DNA of 64,000 nt from Marinilabiliaceae bacterium JC017 (GTDB lineage Bacteria; Bacteroidota; Bacteroidia; Bacteroidales; Marinilabiliaceae), in contig RHGE01000009.1 of the NCBI GenBank assembly GCA_004296775.1, positions 1 through 64,000 of the forward strand, in the 5' to 3' direction. The notes under the pieces are model-generated. The model made no database searches, was not told where the DNA came from, and saw only the letters and a program-made list of their open reading frames with translations. Position 1 is the first letter of the stretch; the number at the start of each line of letters is the position of its first letter. Shown here piece after piece: positions 55,601 to 63,426 of the stretch. A program made the position numbers and the translations under genes.

Positions 55601-56894
55601 ATTTGGGATCATCCGTCTTATGGCGCATCAACTCTAAATAGTAATCCTCCCCAAACACACCTTTATACCATAAGATCGTCTCTTTAGCCCGGTCAAAGTT
55701 TCCGTTCATGATATGTTGAGCCACTTCTCCGCCTAAACAAGCACTACTAACAATCAATCCCTCTTTATGCTTCTCCAGTAATTCCTTATCAATACGTGGC
55801 TTGTAATACATCCCTTGCGTATGGGCAATGGATATCAACTTCAACAAGTTCCGGTATCCGGTAACATTCTTAGCCAATAAGATGATGTGATGACCGGAAG
55901 CATCCGTTTTATCCTCTTTCCGCAGATGACCACGACGGGCCACATAAGCTTCCACACCCAAAATGGGTTTTATCTCTGCCTTCTTACACGATACATGAAA
56001 TTCTTTAATCCCAAACATCCCTCCATGATCGGTAAGCGCCACGGCCGGCATACCATCCGCTTTCGCTTTGGTAGCAATTTGTGCGGTTTTGGCCGCCCCA
56101 TCCAAGATAGAGTATTGCGAATGGACATGAAGATGCACAAAAGGTTGTATTTCAGCTTTCGTTGCAGCTTCAGTCTGTTTCTTCTCTTCTTCTTCAATAG
56201 AAATATCATGGAATTCGTTCACCTTAAAGGATTCGAATTCAATGCCAGCCGGCTGTATCTCCTCAGGATTGTTTTGCCGGAAAGCTTCAATCTGCAGTTC
56301 CGTCATTTTCAGCCGCTGCGCTGATATAGCCCCTACCCTGATCAATTCCAGAAAACAACGGGTAGTTGCCTCCACGTCTGCTGCCGCATTGTGCGCTTCC
56401 TGAAAAGGCACCCTGAAAAGCTTCAGGTGTAATTCTGTTAAAGTGGGCCATTTAAACCCGCCACGTTTATTAACAATGGCACAGTATTCCGTACTTTCAA
56501 TTTTAGTACACAATTGAGGAGCTCCCGTCATAATCTCCTCCATTTCGCACCTTAACAACTCACTGCCGACAATATTAATATCAAACTCGATATTATGCCC
56601 GATGACAAACTTTGATTTTTTAACATCTTCTATAAAATCAAGCAAGGCCTCCTTCAACGGAATTCCCTTCTCAAGCGCTATTTCGGTTGAAATCCCATGC
56701 ACGTTTACCACCTCTTCCGGAATGGTATAACCATCAGGTGTAATCACATGATTTTTGGCATAGAGGAAATTTCCTTTCAGATCATGGCACTGCCAGGCCA
56801 ACTGTACCATTCGCGGCCAGTTGTCAAAATCAGTTAAAGGGGCTTTCCATTTCTTAGGTAAGCCAGTTGTTTCGGTATCAAAGACTAAAAACAT
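52623..56894 (-). CDS. dnaE: DNA polymerase III alpha subunit with N-terminal exonuclease domain
   Basis: The replicative polymerase, 1423 residues from the ATG at 56894. Residues 1-190 form a DnaQ-like proofreading domain: D6 and E8 in FDTETTG, D105 in HNIEFD, and H168 with D173 in HNAAADVEAT give the complete DEDDh set. The DnaE part follows from about residue 252, with the PHP domain (HLHVHSQYSILDGA), the polymerase core (VGPGRGSAAG and the catalytic Asp cluster PDVDIDFDDDG), helix-hairpin-helix and a C-terminal OB domain. The exonuclease lies upstream of PHP, unlike PolC of Firmicutes, where it is inserted inside PHP. A TAACTTTG -7 box on the minus strand at 56926-56933 may drive it. Confidence 0.95.
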   Translation of the reverse strand: MFLVFDTETTGLPKKWKAPLTDFDNWPRMVQLAWQCHDLKGNFLYAKNHVITPDGYTIPEEVVNVHGISTEIALEKGIPLKEALLDFIEDVKKSKFVIGHNIEFDINIVGSELLRCEMEEIMTGAPQLCTKIESTEYCAIVNKRGGFKWPTLTELHLKLFRVPFQEAHNAAADVEATTRCFLELIRVGAISAQRLKMTELQIEAFRQNNPEEIQPAGIEFESFKVNEFHDISIEEEEKKQTEAATKAEIQPFVHLHVHSQYSILDGAAKTAQIATKAKADGMPAVALTDHGGMFGIKEFHVSCKKAEIKPILGVEAYVARRGHLRKEDKTDASGHHIILLAKNVTGYRNLLKLISIAHTQGMYYKPRIDKELLEKHKEGLIVSSACLGGEVAQHIMNGNFDRAKETILWYKGVFGEDYYLELMRHKTDDPKLRVDVWENQVKVNKVIQDLSKELGVKMIATNDTHFVDPEDAEAHDVLVCLSTGRDYDDPTRMHYTKQEWFKTTREMNKLFADVPEAIANTAEIAEKVEFYELDSAPIMPDFPLPEGFDSEAGYLRHLTMEGAKKRYGDPIPAAYLERINFELETIINMGFPGYFLIVQDFINWAKNNGVLVGPGRGSAAGAAVAYCTSITNVDPIKYDLLFERFLNPDRVSMPDVDIDFDDDGRQAVLDYVTEKYGHDKVAHICTFGSMATKSSIKDVARVLRLELAEANRLAKLVPEAPKMSFKKAYKEEPELLKEKESSNPLIAKTIKFAEALEGSIRQTGVHACGVLIGKNPLDQHLPVMPTKGEELLTTQYDGRFVEDIGLLKMDFLGLKTLSIIKEVISNIKLSKGLEVDVNEVPLEDETTFQLFSRGETTAIFQFESPGMKKHLRALQPNRFEDLVAMNALYRPGPMEYIPSFIARKHGREEIEYDHPMMEPYLKDTYGITVYQEQVMLQSRALGGFTRGDSDSLRKAMGKKIIAMMDKLKEKFIKGCLGSEEFIEGCEKSPKTPEELIEKIWGDWEAFASYAFNKSHSVCYAYIAYQTGYLKAHYPAEFMAGVLSRNLSDITKITNFMEECRHMGLDVLGPDVNESYRKFMVNKEGAIRFGMAGIKGVGEGAVEIIIKEREKNGPFKDVFDFVERLPLTTVNKKNLEALAYAGAFDSLGDFHRAQFFASLPNEDTNFIENIIRYGNRYQVDKASAQNSLFGAVGSDIEIKKPDLPQCEAYSNIEKLNKEKECIGIYLSAHPLDDYKLELKHFVKGEIKQLNDLEHLKGRDISVGGMVVNVRKGTTKKGNPFGIITLEDYSGSYEFAFFGTDYTDYLGYLEEGFFLMIKGKIQPKRYNQEELEFKVHHISFLADLREKLVNGITLKIPLSALSQELVTELANLALANEGNVVLRFQIIDPETKSQIQLLSRSVKISLTDELVQYLDQHPEITMHII

Positions 56895-57057
56895 TGTCAC
56901 AGCGGTTTTTGTAATAACGGAACGCCAAAGTTATTAATATTGCCTGAAGGAGAACCCTGATCGGTGCATTTGGTTTTTCACAACTTTATAAACAGGCTTT
57001 TTTGTGTTGAAAATGATATTTTTAAGGGATATAATTTATTATTCAGGGAATAAGCCC

Positions 57058-57065
57058 TATATTTG
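57058..57065 (+). promoter_or_regulatory. Putative -7 box of rpsP
   Basis: TATATTTG matches the Bacteroidota -7 consensus 52 bp before the rpsP ATG. The -33 box is weak. Confidence 0.5.
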
Positions 57066-57116
57066 CGCCTCAAAATACTAAACGTAGGTTGTTTAACTAT
57101 TTAATTTAAAGTCCAA

Positions 57117-57677
57117 ATGGCTGTAAAAATCAGACTATCAAGACACGGACGCAAAAGGTATGCTTACTACCACATTGTGGTAGCTGATAGCAGGGCGCCA
57201 CGAGATGGCAGGTTTATCGAAAGGATTGGATCTTACAATCCCAACACTAATCCTGCTACTATTAACCTCGACTTTGAAAAAGCCCTTGGTTGGCTGTTCA
57301 AAGGTGCTCAACCTACAGACACTTGTAGAGCAATTTTGTCCTACAATGGCGTTCTTATGAAGAAACACCTTTTAGAAGGTGTTAAAAAAGGAGCATTCGA
57401 TGAAGCTGAAGCTGAACGTCGTTTCGAAGCTTGGATACAAGAAAAAGAAGCAAATGTTCAAGCTAAAAAAGACCGTTTGTCAGGCGAAAAAGACAGCGCT
57501 TACAAACAACGTCTTGAACAAGAGGCTAAAATCAATGCTGAAAGAGCTGAAGCCATCGCTCAGAAAAAAGCTGAACTGGCTGCCGAAGCTGAAGCTGCTG
57601 CTAAAGAAGCCGCTAAAGAAGCTGCTGGTGAAGAAAACACTGAGGAAGAAGCTGCAGAAGAAGCTCAAGGTGAATAA
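57117..57677 (+). CDS. rpsP: 30S ribosomal protein S16 with long acidic/Ala-rich tail
   Basis: The N-terminal 90 residues are S16 ([45 protein letters not shown]). A C-terminal extension of about 95 residues, rich in Ala, Glu and Lys and likely helical, makes the protein 186 residues, about twice the classic length. Such tails are usual in Bacteroidota S16. Confidence 0.96.
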   Translation: MAVKIRLSRHGRKRYAYYHIVVADSRAPRDGRFIERIGSYNPNTNPATINLDFEKALGWLFKGAQPTDTCRAILSYNGVLMKKHLLEGVKKGAFDEAEAERRFEAWIQEKEANVQAKKDRLSGEKDSAYKQRLEQEAKINAERAEAIAQKKAELAAEAEAAAKEAAKEAAGEENTEEEAAEEAQGE

Positions 57678-57708
57678 GGAAACAAAATTATTTATTCATC
57701 ATATAAGA

Positions 57709-57739
57709 AACCGCTCTCTATTAAAGAGCGGTTTTTTTA
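57709..57739 (+). terminator. Rho-independent terminator after rpsP
   Basis: Stem AAACCGCTCT / AGAGCGGTTT (57709-57718 with 57726-57735) with seven T, 31 bp after the stop. It separates rpsP from rimM. Confidence 0.9.
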
Positions 57740-57846
57740 ATGCCTTATCAGCCATCTTTTCCTTATTACAACTGCAATCCTTCGTTCCAACAACACTGCC
57801 TTTTTTCATTTGATTAAAATTTAGTATCGAGATTCAAGTATCAAGA

Positions 57847-57940
57847 CACAAGACGGATAAACACAGAGACTCAGAGTTCTTTATTTTAATCATCATCCTT
57901 GTGTGTTAATTGAATTTGCCTGTTCGTTTCATATCAACCA
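57847..57940 (+). repeat. Dispersed repeat, family C, copy 1
   Basis: ACACAGAGACTCAGAG, then TGTGTGTTAATTGAATT and TCGTTTCATATCA. The same blocks recur at 60017-60095. Part of the 618-bp gap between rpsP and rimM, which also holds a family A copy but no gene. Confidence 0.6.
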
Positions 57941-58020
57941 CTATACTATGGTGCCTCTGGCACTGAAATCACTACAAAACCTCTTTAGGAGTCTTATCCG
58001 TAATATTCGTGTTCTTTTTG

Positions 58021-58094
58021 GCAGAATATTTTTGGTGAGCAGTAAATCATCTTGATACTCAATACCTTTTACTTTTATGGCTAGTCCAGGTTAG
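58021..58094 (+). repeat. Dispersed non-coding repeat, family A, copy 3
   Basis: AATATTTTTGGTGAGCAG, TAAATCATCTTGATACT, TTTTACTTTTATGGCTAG and TCCAGGTTAG follow in this order, matching the minus strand of 4041-4120 over its full length. Confidence 0.7.
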
Positions 58095-58295
58095 AAAGAA
58101 TAGTATGGTAGAAAAACCAATTTCTTTTTCCACAAAGGCCTATAGGGACGGCAGATTTTTATTAAAAGCAATTTACATCGTCGCCAAACTAACGATCTGT
58201 TACCTTAAATAATAAATCCTTATTTTTGCACGTAATGGAGCAGCTCCATCAATAATTCGATTGAGCCACCAAAACATCACATCATTCTGATATAT

Positions 58296-58823
58296 ATGAT
58301 TGAAAAAAAGAATTGCACCGAAATAGGCACCTGCATCAAAGCCCATGGTATTAAAGGGGAATTAGTTATCAGGTTGCTGAGTGACTGGGATATTAACAGC
58401 TTCGACACTGACTTTTTGTTTTTTGACCTGGATGGCGGATTGGTTCCTTTTCGTGTTGAAAGCATCAGGGAAAAGAATGATACCGATATATTAGTCAAGC
58501 TGGAAGACATTGAAGGTGAAGAAAAAGGCGCATTTCTGTTTGATAAACCGGTTCATGTAGATAATGCCCACATCTCAGTCGAGACGAATGATAGTATAAA
58601 ACCAGGCGGGGTGACCGGTTTCACGGCAGTGGATTTAAAAGTTGGAGAACTGGGCGTAATAAAAGGAATCCTTGAGATCAACAATAACCCGTTATTCGAG
58701 ATAGAGTATCACAACCAGGAGCTACTCATCCCGGTTGTGGAGGATTTTATCAGTGAGATTGACGAGACAAATAAAAAGATCATCTTTGATCTTCCGGAAG
58801 GATTAATTGATTTGGCCGAATAA
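58296..58823 (+). CDS. rimM: Ribosome maturation factor RimM
   Basis: A 175-residue 30S maturation factor. The N-terminal domain has the conserved GTCIKAHGIKGELVIRLLSD, and the C-terminal PRC-barrel has IEYHNQELLIPVVEDFISEID, ending in a typical LPEGL. The start is ATG 58296. A -7-like TATTTTTG lies at 58221-58228. Confidence 0.95.
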   Translation: MIEKKNCTEIGTCIKAHGIKGELVIRLLSDWDINSFDTDFLFFDLDGGLVPFRVESIREKNDTDILVKLEDIEGEEKGAFLFDKPVHVDNAHISVETNDSIKPGGVTGFTAVDLKVGELGVIKGILEINNNPLFEIEYHNQELLIPVVEDFISEIDETNKKIIFDLPEGLIDLAE

Positions 58824-59258
58824 TCAGGCCAAATCTTTTTCCAGGTTACCAATCTTTACCCGCCACTCTACCGGCAATTCAATCGAATAGCCCTTTACTT
58901 TGTGAATACCTACCATCACTGATTCACACGACGATTTAATGACCTGTGAATCTTTTTCAACCAATTCCTGCACCATGCGCAAACTCTTGGTTCCAAGATG
59001 TACTATTTTGGTCTTCACCACCATGTTATCTTTCAGGAAAACAGGATGAAAGAAATCTGTTTTTACCGACGCAATAATTAATGCTTCATCCCCTTTAAAC
59101 AGATCATCTTTAGAAACATCTTGTAAGTAATGCATCCGTCCCAGGTCAAAATACTCCTGAAGAGTGGCATTATTCACATGGCCCAACATATCAACATCAT
59201 TAAAACGAACCTGAACCGGTATAACATGATTGAAATGAAGTGTGTTTTTTTCTTCCAT
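58824..59258 (-). CDS. Acyl-CoA thioesterase, hotdog fold (YbgC/FadM-like)
   Basis: A 144-residue hotdog thioesterase from the ATG at 59258 (MEEKNTLHFNH). The active-site region VRFNDVDMLGHVNNATLQEYFDLGR is typical of the 4-hydroxybenzoyl-CoA thioesterase group, with the catalytic Asp in FNDVD. It hydrolyses an acyl-CoA of unknown chain. Convergent with rimM, with no gap. Confidence 0.9.
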   Translation of the reverse strand: MEEKNTLHFNHVIPVQVRFNDVDMLGHVNNATLQEYFDLGRMHYLQDVSKDDLFKGDEALIIASVKTDFFHPVFLKDNMVVKTKIVHLGTKSLRMVQELVEKDSQVIKSSCESVMVGIHKVKGYSIELPVEWRVKIGNLEKDLA

Positions 59259-59324
59259 GAATTTGAAATTTATCTTCAATTATTTAGGACACTAATGAAT
59301 TAAGACTGAAAAATACCTTTTTAT

Positions 59325-59888
59325 TTACTCGCGAATCACCGTAATCTCACCATTCACCCCCAGCTTAATGATGCCTGATGGCGCCGGATTACTGGTTTCA
59401 TCCTGACGGTAATTAACAATGTAATCCACCCCCTCTTTTATTTCTTCAGCCACTTCACCAAAATGACCGGGTGCAGGCGTTCCACTAATATTTGCCGAAG
59501 TAGAAACGATGGGCTTCTTAAATCGACTGCATAGCGATTTGGAAAACAGTTCATCGGTCACCCTGATACCGATGGTGCCATCAGCTGCAATTAAATTAGG
59601 TGCCAGATTTTTAGCCCCCGGATAGATAATGGTCAACGGCTTATTGGTCACTTCCACCAGGTCCCAGGCCATTTCGGGTACCTCTTCTACGATACCATTC
59701 AATTTGGCAGAGCTATCGGTCAGCACCAACATGCTTTTGGAATCTTCACGCTGCTTCAATTCATATATCTTCTTCACGGCCTCCGGATTGGTAGCATCAC
59801 ACCCAATCCCCCAAATCGTATCAGTGGGATAAAGAATCAAGCCGCCGTTATGTAACACTTCCAGTGCTTTTTTAATATCGTCGTGCAT
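59325..59888 (-). CDS. L-threonylcarbamoyladenylate synthase (TsaC/YrdC/Sua5 family)
   Basis: Makes threonylcarbamoyl-AMP for the t6A modification of tRNAs decoding ANN codons. The 187-residue YrdC domain has the N-terminal GGLILYPTDTIWGIGCDATN, KQREDSKSMLVL and PIVSTSANISGTPAPGHF. I use the ATG at 59888 (MHDDIKKALEVL); the upstream extension is a hydrophobic tail without homology. Confidence 0.94.
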   Translation of the reverse strand: MHDDIKKALEVLHNGGLILYPTDTIWGIGCDATNPEAVKKIYELKQREDSKSMLVLTDSSAKLNGIVEEVPEMAWDLVEVTNKPLTIIYPGAKNLAPNLIAADGTIGIRVTDELFSKSLCSRFKKPIVSTSANISGTPAPGHFGEVAEEIKEGVDYIVNYRQDETSNPAPSGIIKLGVNGEITVIRE

Positions 59889-60016
59889 AGTTGTAAATAT
59901 TAACGCCTGCAATTTAGTAAACAAACAAGCAACCGTCACTGAGTGCAGGATGAAAATAAACAATAGACTATTAGATATTAGACAATAGACTGATAGATAA
60001 GAGATGATAGACTGCA

Positions 60017-60095
60017 AACACAGAGGCTATGAGGCTGGGTTCCTCATTTTTATCATTCCTCTGTGTATTAATTGAATTAGCATGGTCGTTTCATA
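60017..60095 (+). repeat. Dispersed repeat, family C, copy 2
   Basis: ACACAGAGG and CCTCTGTGT can pair around the middle, followed by ATTAATTGAATTAGC and TCGTTTCATA. It matches 57847-57940. Just before it, 59960-60010 contains short repeated words such as ATTAGACAATAGACTGATAG. Confidence 0.6.
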
Positions 60096-60097
60096 AA

Positions 60098-60442
60098 TTA
60101 ACGACTTCCCTTCTTTATGGCGACCCAATTTTTATCAGACATGAAAGCCACAAAAGCCTCGGGGCCTTCCTCCCTGAGCATTTTAATACCGGCTGCACGG
60201 TCACTGCGGAAAACCAGTGCAAAAAGACGGGAAACAAAATTGTTGAATTTCTTACATTCGGTCACCTGCTCATATTCCTGACATTGAGCACAGGAACTGA
60301 TCTTTTTATCCAGGCAACAACGCCGGATTTTACACCAGCTGGCTTTCTCATTTTCAGCACATCCGGGACATTTTCCCTTTTTATAACTGGGACACGCGCC
60401 ACAATAGAGGCCACAAAACGAAACGAGCGATTTCTTCTCCAT
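60098..60442 (-). CDS. DUF3795 Cys-rich protein
   Basis: A 114-residue protein with the DUF3795 pattern CGLYCGACPSYKKGKCPGC, then WCKIRRCCLDK and CAQCQEYEQ. The cysteine spacing suggests metal binding (Zn or Fe-S). It is the last of three minus-strand genes behind a WYL regulator. Its role is unknown. Confidence 0.85.
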   Translation of the reverse strand: MEKKSLVSFCGLYCGACPSYKKGKCPGCAENEKASWCKIRRCCLDKKISSCAQCQEYEQVTECKKFNNFVSRLFALVFRSDRAAGIKMLREEGPEAFVAFMSDKNWVAIKKGSR

Positions 60443-60451
60443 TACTATTGT

Positions 60452-60898
60452 TTATTGAATACCAATTTGAACTTCGGTTACATTATTTGCCGGATTCTGG
60501 AAATCGACCACATGATACACTTCCCGGCTGATGCCTGTCAGGCTTTTTTCCTGACAACAAACATCCCCTATCAATTGCGGATAAAATTCAGAAAACTGCT
60601 CCCAGGGACCATTCATTACACCGGCTGCACACGAAAATGATGGCAATGTTTTAACCTTTTCATGCTGCCGCTCCCCGGTTGTCACAGGTATTCCAATGGT
60701 AAGGGTAAAAGTGGTATCCGGGTTTCCATCAGCGCCTTTGTACATCCAAATCTGGGGCCCCGCAATCTCAAAACCGGCATCGGCAGCCTCCTGCATCAAT
60801 TGGGCTGGTTTATCTCCCACCAGTTTGCAAATATCTTTAAGCGTTGTGGTTACTGTTTCGCAAAACACCTTTTGTGCCTCAATAATTTTAAACTCCAT
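60452..60898 (-). CDS. GyrI-like small-molecule-binding domain protein
   Basis: A 148-residue protein beginning MEFKIIEAQKVFC. The two-repeat GyrI-like/AraC effector-binding fold is suggested by GDKPAQLMQEAADAGFEIAGPQIWMYKGAD and by the later GVMNGPWEQFSEFYPQL. These domains bind hydrophobic small molecules and may act as sequestering proteins. It starts about 30 bp after the WYL gene ends. Confidence 0.75.
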   Translation of the reverse strand: MEFKIIEAQKVFCETVTTTLKDICKLVGDKPAQLMQEAADAGFEIAGPQIWMYKGADGNPDTTFTLTIGIPVTTGERQHEKVKTLPSFSCAAGVMNGPWEQFSEFYPQLIGDVCCQEKSLTGISREVYHVVDFQNPANNVTEVQIGIQ

Positions 60899-60962
60899 AA
60901 TCATCGTTTTAAATTCAATACAAATCTATGGCGGCACAGTGACAACCCTATGTCAACAGGTT

Positions 60963-61928
60963 TTACACATGTTGAAAAATTTTATAGTGAGCCGAAAGCG
61001 TTTTCACCCTTTCACACAACAAAACACTAAGTTCAGAGGGCTGAACCACCTGAACCCTATCCCCCAAAGACAACAACCAACCGGCAATATAATCCAGGTC
61101 ATTCACCAGGAAATCCATCTCCACCGTTTTATCCGTCACCTCCCGCTCCCGAATAAAACCAAAATAAAAACGTGTTTTAGCAATGGTGGCACAAATGCTT
61201 TTACTAAACCGCAAAGTAACCAACTGCATCTCTTCCTGTTGCATCAGCCTGTCAAAATAATCATCCGCATCCCATTTCCGTTCCGCATAATCAATGTCGG
61301 TTATTTCAAGCGCCTTAATGCGGTCGAGTCTGAAATCTCGAAAATCATTTCGCAAACGGCACCATGCCATCATGTGCCAATCGAAACTGTAATGCACCAA
61401 ACTCATTGGCTCCACCAGCCTGGAGGTTTCCTCCCCGGAATAACCCGCCTTATATGAGAGTTGCAACACCTTATGGGCGGCCAGGGCTTCCATTACGGTA
61501 GCCGAATAATTATTAGAGACCTGATGGGACTGATCGTCATGCCCTCCCATCACACTAATGCGCGATTCCAGGCATTCTAAAAAATGCTTATCGGTGTTTC
61601 TCAAAATAGACCGCAGTTTATACAACCCCGATTCAAAATGGTTCTTCACTGAAACATCCGCCTGTTTTTCCACCAGCTTGGCGGCCATAAGAAAAGCACC
61701 TGCCTCTTCACGCGAGAACATGACCGGCGGCAGATGGTAACCTTCAATTAAATAATATCCCTTGCCGGCTTCTCCTCCCACCGGCACCCCCGATTCCTCC
61801 AGCGCCCTGATATCGCGATAAATGGTGCGGTTACTAACATTGAAACGACGGGCCAGTTCTCCGGCGGTTACCACCTGTTTGCTCTGAAGATGAATTAATA
61901 TAGCTGATAAACGATCAATCCGGTTCAT
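60963..61928 (-). CDS. YafY-type transcriptional regulator (HTH_11 + WYL)
   Basis: A 321-residue regulator from MNRIDRLSAILIHLQSKQVVTAGELARRFNVS. An N-terminal HTH_11 winged helix (about 1-60) is followed by a central WYL domain (about 140-215; HKVLQLSYKAGYSGEET, SFDWHMMAWCRLRNDFRDFRL) and a C-terminal WCX-like extension. WYL proteins respond to ligands or single-stranded nucleic acid. The upstream start at 61967 is less likely. It probably regulates its own operon with the GyrI-like and DUF3795 genes. Confidence 0.92.
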   Translation of the reverse strand: MNRIDRLSAILIHLQSKQVVTAGELARRFNVSNRTIYRDIRALEESGVPVGGEAGKGYYLIEGYHLPPVMFSREEAGAFLMAAKLVEKQADVSVKNHFESGLYKLRSILRNTDKHFLECLESRISVMGGHDDQSHQVSNNYSATVMEALAAHKVLQLSYKAGYSGEETSRLVEPMSLVHYSFDWHMMAWCRLRNDFRDFRLDRIKALEITDIDYAERKWDADDYFDRLMQQEEMQLVTLRFSKSICATIAKTRFYFGFIREREVTDKTVEMDFLVNDLDYIAGWLLSLGDRVQVVQPSELSVLLCERVKTLSAHYKIFQHV

Positions 61929-62057
61929 AATGATGCGGCTTTTACATGCCATACAAAGGTAAACCATTCCCCAAATTCCTCATTCATATTTCATTCAACA
62001 GACTTAACTTTTGTTCAATAGAAAAAAGAATCAAAACCCGCCAAAAACATACTCAGC

Positions 62058-62141
62058 ATCTTTTGCTCCGGAGATGCTGGGGAAAATGTCGGGAGATGCG
62101 CATCTAAATCATTTTTCCCCTGCATCTCCCGAGCAAAAGAT
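62058..62141. repeat. Long imperfect inverted repeat (31/32-bp arms)
   Basis: The arm 62058-62088 starts ATCTTTTGCTCCGGAGATGC, and its partner 62110-62141 is complementary except for about three positions. The 21-nt spacer holds the palindrome GATGCGCATC (62095-62104). It lies between the WYL gene start and dapD. A nearby hairpin AGCCCTT / AAGGGCT sits at about 62153-62178. No gene is seen from 61968 to 62412. Confidence 0.7.
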
Positions 62142-62359
62142 ACGCATCTCTGTAGCCCTTACCAGGCAAGGGCTGTAGAGGCTATATTATTTTGTTAATC
62201 ATTTTTACGGCATCAAACCTTATTTAACAGAAAACAGCAGCCATGGACCGTATTCAGGCCCTGTTTTGAAGGATCTTTCCGGGAACAGCAGATAATTCAA
62301 ATGACCCTTGCACAACACCTTTCGGTCTCTCTTATCAACCGTTACTCCCCAAAAGGCAA

Positions 62360-62386
62360 CAAAAAAGCCGGCTTTTACGCCGGCTC
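62360..62386 (-). terminator. Rho-independent terminator after dapD
   Basis: Stem AGCCGGC / GCCGGCT with a 6-nt loop followed by TTTTT on the minus strand, 27 bp after the dapD stop. Confidence 0.85.
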
Positions 62387-62412
62387 TGCAAAAATATTTG
62401 GTTTCGCTTTTT

Positions 62413-63228
62413 TTATACTGCCACATCATGCTCGCGCAGCGCATCATTAAGCGAGGTTTTTTTATCGGTTGACTCCTTACGCTTACCAATGATCAAGGCA
62501 GCCGGTACCTGGTAACTTCCTGCCGGAAATTCTTTGGTGTATGAGCCGGGAATAACCACCGACCGCGGCGGCACATACCCTTTATAAATCACTGGTTCAC
62601 TTCCGGTCACATCAATAATTTTAGTTGAGCCGGTTAATACTACATTGGCACCAAGCACCGCTTCTTTACCAACCCGACATCCCTCAACTACAATGCAACG
62701 GGAACCTATAAAAGCATTGTCTTCAATGATTACCGGAGCGGCCTGTACCGGTTCCAACACACCCCCAATACCAACGCCACCACTCAGGTGAACATGTTTG
62801 CCAATTTGTGCACAACTACCCACGGTTGCCCAGGTATCTACCATGGTGCCTGAATCCACATAAGCCCCGATGTTAACATACGATGGCATCATAATCACAC
62901 CCTTGGCCAGATAGGCGCCATAGCGTGAAACAGCATGAGGTACCACACGCACACCCAGTTCGGCATAATTCTTTTTAAGCGCCATTTTATCATGAAATTC
63001 AAATGGGCCCACTTCAATGGTTTCCATCTTTTGCAATGGAAAATACAAAATCACAGCTTTCTTAACCCATTCATTCACCTGCCACCCATCCTCAACCGGC
63101 TCGGCAACACGTATTTGACCTTTATCCAGTTGTTCAATAACGGTCCTTATGGCCTCCACAGTTTCGGGCTTTTCAAGCAACGACCTGTCATTCCAGGCAC
63201 TTTCAATTTGTTCTCTTATATCGGTCAT
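62413..63228 (-). CDS. dapD: 2,3,4,5-tetrahydropyridine-2,6-dicarboxylate N-succinyltransferase
   Basis: Succinylates tetrahydrodipicolinate in lysine and diaminopimelate synthesis. The 271-residue protein has an alpha N-terminal domain and a left-handed beta-helix of hexapeptide repeats (VGSCAQIGKHVHLSGGVGIGGVLEP, VIIEDNAFIGSRCIVVEG). The active-site region DSGTMVDTWATVGSCAQ is typical. Its presence suggests the succinylase branch. Confidence 0.96.
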   Translation of the reverse strand: MTDIREQIESAWNDRSLLEKPETVEAIRTVIEQLDKGQIRVAEPVEDGWQVNEWVKKAVILYFPLQKMETIEVGPFEFHDKMALKKNYAELGVRVVPHAVSRYGAYLAKGVIMMPSYVNIGAYVDSGTMVDTWATVGSCAQIGKHVHLSGGVGIGGVLEPVQAAPVIIEDNAFIGSRCIVVEGCRVGKEAVLGANVVLTGSTKIIDVTGSEPVIYKGYVPPRSVVIPGSYTKEFPAGSYQVPAALIIGKRKESTDKKTSLNDALREHDVAV

Positions 63229-63426
63229 GACTGATAATTTTATATTTCTGATGTAAAAATAGCAGGAATAAATTACTTCTCGAGGGCGTTTATAGAGATT
63301 GCACGCTTTTCATTAGAGGTGTTAAAAATACATGTTAACACCTGTTAATTATACATAAATTATTTGAACCACACAGAGTTATAGCAGAAATTCTTCTAAT
63401 TTCATCAGCGTCTAACCTAAATCAAT

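Noticed and set aside
57379-57813. Lys-rich 144-codon plus-strand frame
   Set aside because: It is a shifted frame of the Lys- and Ala-rich S16 tail, and rpsP is clearly the real gene.
62220-62489. An 89-codon frame overlapping the dapD end
   Set aside because: It overlaps the dapD C-terminus and its terminator in another frame, with no homology that I recognise.
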